Source: Bacillota bacterium
GTDB taxonomy: Bacteria; Bacillota; UBA4882; JAAYXC01
Reading direction: 5' to 3'
Length of the DNA: 6,420 nucleotides
NCBI GenBank assembly: GCA_012516115.1
Contig: JAAYXC010000170.1
Coordinates: 1 to 6,420, forward strand
Positions 5,071-6,420 of this stretch are shown here, piece by piece (within the stretch, counting starts at the first letter, position 1; every line of letters begins with the position of its first letter). The notes beneath the pieces were generated by a model. That model worked only from the letters and a program-made list of their open reading frames with translations, was not told the DNA's origin and searched no databases. The translations under genes were made by a program, and so were the position numbers.

Positions 5071-6195
5071 TCAGAACATGATTTTTTGCCGACGCGCCCA
5101 GACGTTTTCCAAGATCCCCACCGCCCAGAGGGAGGCGGTCATCGAACTGGCGCCGGCGCTGATAAAGGGGAGGGGAATCCCGGTAATCGGCATGATGCCG
5201 ATGTTCATCCCGATGTTCTCCATCACGTGAAAGAGGAACATCGCCACCACCCCGGTGGCCAGCAGCCGTCCATACCTGTCTCTGGCCTGGTAGACCACCC
5301 GCAGACCCCGCCAGATCAGGGTAAAGAAGAGGGCCAACAAGACGAAACTACCTAAAAAACCGAGTTCTTCGCCGACGATGGTAAAGATGAAATCGGTCTG
5401 GGCTTCGGGTATGTAACCGAGCCGGCCCTGGGTGCCTCGAAGATAGCCCTTACCGAGAAAACGACCGGAGCCGATGGCGATCATCGCCTGGAGGAGGTTG
5501 TAACCCGCTCCTTGGGCGTCCCGGGTCGGATCGATGAAACTCGTCAGGCGGTTGATCTGATATTCTTTGAGGGGAAGAGGAAAATCGTAACGAAGATGGG
5601 CGAAGAGTAAAGCGATGAAGATCAAGAGAGGGACGCCCCCGAGGAGGATCAGGTGCCTTCCCCTCGCACCGGCCATATAAAGCATGGAAAAAGCGATGAA
5701 GACGAAGACCAGCGCCGTGCCGAGGTCCGGCTGGAGCAGGATCAAAATCAGGGGCGCGCCCACATGAAGAAGAGGACCTAATAGATCGCTAAAATTGGTA
5801 AAATTTTCTTTTTTATTCAGATGCCGGGCCAGAGTGGCGATCACGGCCAGCTTGGCGAACTCCGAAGGCTGGAAACTGAAGGGACCAAAGCCAAACCAAC
5901 TCCGGGCCCCGTGGACCTCCTTGCCCAACAAGAGCACCGCCGCCAGCACCAGAAGATTTCCGACGTAAATAAGAAGGTGGAAGCGTTCGGAGACATGGTA
6001 ATCGACGAAGACGATCGAAGCCATGCCGAGAAAACCGAGAACTACCCCGACGAGCTGCTTCTTGACGGTAAAAAGGGAGTCCCGCTGGGAAGCGTGGGTG
6101 GCACTGTAGACCATGGCCAGCCCGAAAAGAACGAGCAACAGCGTGGTGATGAGCATGGCATAATCCAAATGGCGCAACAGCCGGCGGTCGACCAA
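5071..6195 (-). CDS. rodA: Peptidoglycan glycosyltransferase RodA (SEDS family)
   Basis: RodA polymerises lipid II into glycan strands in the cytoplasmic membrane, working with a class B penicillin-binding protein in the rod elongation complex. The 374 residues form the expected set of about ten membrane segments. Seen in order: RRLLRHLDYAML at the N-terminus, GARSWFGFGPFSFQPSEFAK at 96-115 with Trp100, LLQPDLGTALV at 153-163, QGAGYNLLQAMIAIGSG at 228-244, YIPEAQTDFIFTIVGEELGF at 261-280 with Asp268 at the position of the catalytic aspartate of SEDS enzymes, IGMNIGIMPITGIPLPFIS at 328-346, and the typical end RRQKIMF. An oddity is AGASS at 347-351 where YGGSS is usual. The start is TTG at 6195-6193: an in-frame TAG lies two codons upstream and MVDRRLLRHLDY matches homologues, but the ribosome site is weak. 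Min or mre genes often precede rodA in Bacillota; none is visible in the window. Confidence 0.95.
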   Translation of the reverse strand: MVDRRLLRHLDYAMLITTLLLVLFGLAMVYSATHASQRDSLFTVKKQLVGVVLGFLGMASIVFVDYHVSERFHLLIYVGNLLVLAAVLLLGKEVHGARSWFGFGPFSFQPSEFAKLAVIATLARHLNKKENFTNFSDLLGPLLHVGAPLILILLQPDLGTALVFVFIAFSMLYMAGARGRHLILLGGVPLLIFIALLFAHLRYDFPLPLKEYQINRLTSFIDPTRDAQGAGYNLLQAMIAIGSGRFLGKGYLRGTQGRLGYIPEAQTDFIFTIVGEELGFLGSFVLLALFFTLIWRGLRVVYQARDRYGRLLATGVVAMFLFHVMENIGMNIGIMPITGIPLPFISAGASSMTASLWAVGILENVWARRQKIMF

Positions 6196-6237
6196 AGCCT
6201 ATTCCGCTTCTTTCCGTCAAATTCCTTGCGGATTGCA

Positions 6238-6264
6238 ATCCTTTATCCTTGAGGGATAATGGAT
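6238..6264. repeat. Hairpin in the rodA leader
   Basis: ATCC-t-TTATCC (6238-6248) pairs with GGATAA-t-GGAT (6254-6264), ten pairs with one T-T mismatch around the five-base loop TTGAG. It is adjacent to, and partly shares bases with, the perfect 12-base palindrome GGATTGCAATCC at 6230-6241. No T run follows on either strand, so it is not an obvious terminator. It lies 43 to 69 bases upstream of the rodA start and may be an operator or a leader structure. Confidence 0.55.
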
Positions 6265-6399
6265 ATCTTCGATCCAGGAGAATTCGGAACTAGGAAATGT
6301 TCTCTAATTTCGACGCGATTACCACATTTAAACCCTTTAATCTCATTCCTGGGGACTCTGCGCCTTAAAACATGACTTAATCCACTCGAATTAAAAATG

Positions 6400-6405
6400 A
6401 TTATA
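6400..6405 (-). promoter_or_regulatory. TATAAT -10 box, probable minus-strand promoter for rodA
   Basis: The minus strand reads TGATATAATCATTTTTAATT here, a perfect -10 hexamer in AT-rich DNA upstream of rodA. The matching -35 would lie past the right edge and cannot be seen. If used, transcription would start near 6393 and give a leader of about 200 bases that includes the hairpin at 6238-6264. Confidence 0.4.
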
Positions 6406-6420
6406 TCATTCCCCCAAGGA

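Larger units (their letters stand above)
6196..6420. other. AT-rich leader upstream of rodA
   Basis: These 225 bases are clearly richer in A and T than the rest of the window. The minus strand has one open frame from 6419 to its stop at 6243, without any ATG, GTG or TTG; it could be the tail of a gene entering from the right but resembles nothing I know. The plus strand has a 38-codon frame at 6259-6375 starting ATG soon after GAGGG, also unrecognised. I regard the stretch as probably non-coding and likely to hold the rodA promoter and mRNA leader. Confidence 0.5.

Noticed and set aside
5821..6252. 143-codon plus-strand frame opposite rodA
   Set aside because: It is antisense to conserved RodA membrane segments and has a low-complexity composition with no recognisable domain.

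Overview
The window is GC-rich (my estimate is about 60%) and most likely comes from a Bacillota chromosome, probably an anaerobic Clostridia-type organism of the Moorella/Desulfotomaculum/Ammonifex kind. Three things point there: a ferredoxin-dependent 2-oxoacid oxidoreductase operon, a RodA ending in RRQKIMF, and strong AGGAGG ribosome binding sites, sometimes with TTG starts (rodA and the lipid kinase). The lineage is inferred from gene content only. Six intact or edge-truncated genes lie on the minus strand and one (trmL) on the plus strand.

Layout from right to left, which is the reading direction of most genes. Positions 6420-6196 form an AT-rich, probably non-coding leader with a TATAAT box at the edge and a hairpin. 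rodA (6195-5071) encodes the SEDS peptidoglycan polymerase of rod elongation. Positions 5070-4581 hold what looks like a gene graveyard: a fragment of a UbiA-type prenyltransferase (decaprenyl-phosphate phosphoribosyltransferase-like), followed at once by a frameshifted fragment of a family-39 membrane glycosyltransferase. A DagK/YegS-type lipid kinase (4470-3544) follows. trmL (3086-3547, plus strand) converges on the kinase so tightly that both stop codons share one CTAG palindrome. Divergent from trmL, folC (3009-1666) makes dihydrofolate and folylpolyglutamates. Positions 1665-1320 are a gene-poor spacer with GC-rich inverted repeats and a long pyrimidine-rich tract. Then come a P-loop NTPase of unknown function (1319-645), an 8-cysteine two-cluster ferredoxin (560-309) and the start of a 2-oxoacid:ferredoxin oxidoreductase alpha subunit, VorB-like (312 to the left edge). 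The last two overlap by ATGA and are translationally coupled.

The left cluster is a catabolic or biosynthetic keto-acid oxidoreductase operon. The P-loop NTPase just upstream is a candidate accessory protein. The right part is cell-envelope biology: RodA, remains of polyprenyl-phosphate sugar enzymes, and a lipid kinase. I see no rRNA, tRNA, CRISPR array or intact mobile element. The points that most deserve follow-up are the UbiA/GT39 fossil, the lipid kinase whose usual DGE motif reads DGA, the RodA with AGASS where YGGSS is expected, and the unassigned NTPase linked to the oxidoreductase.
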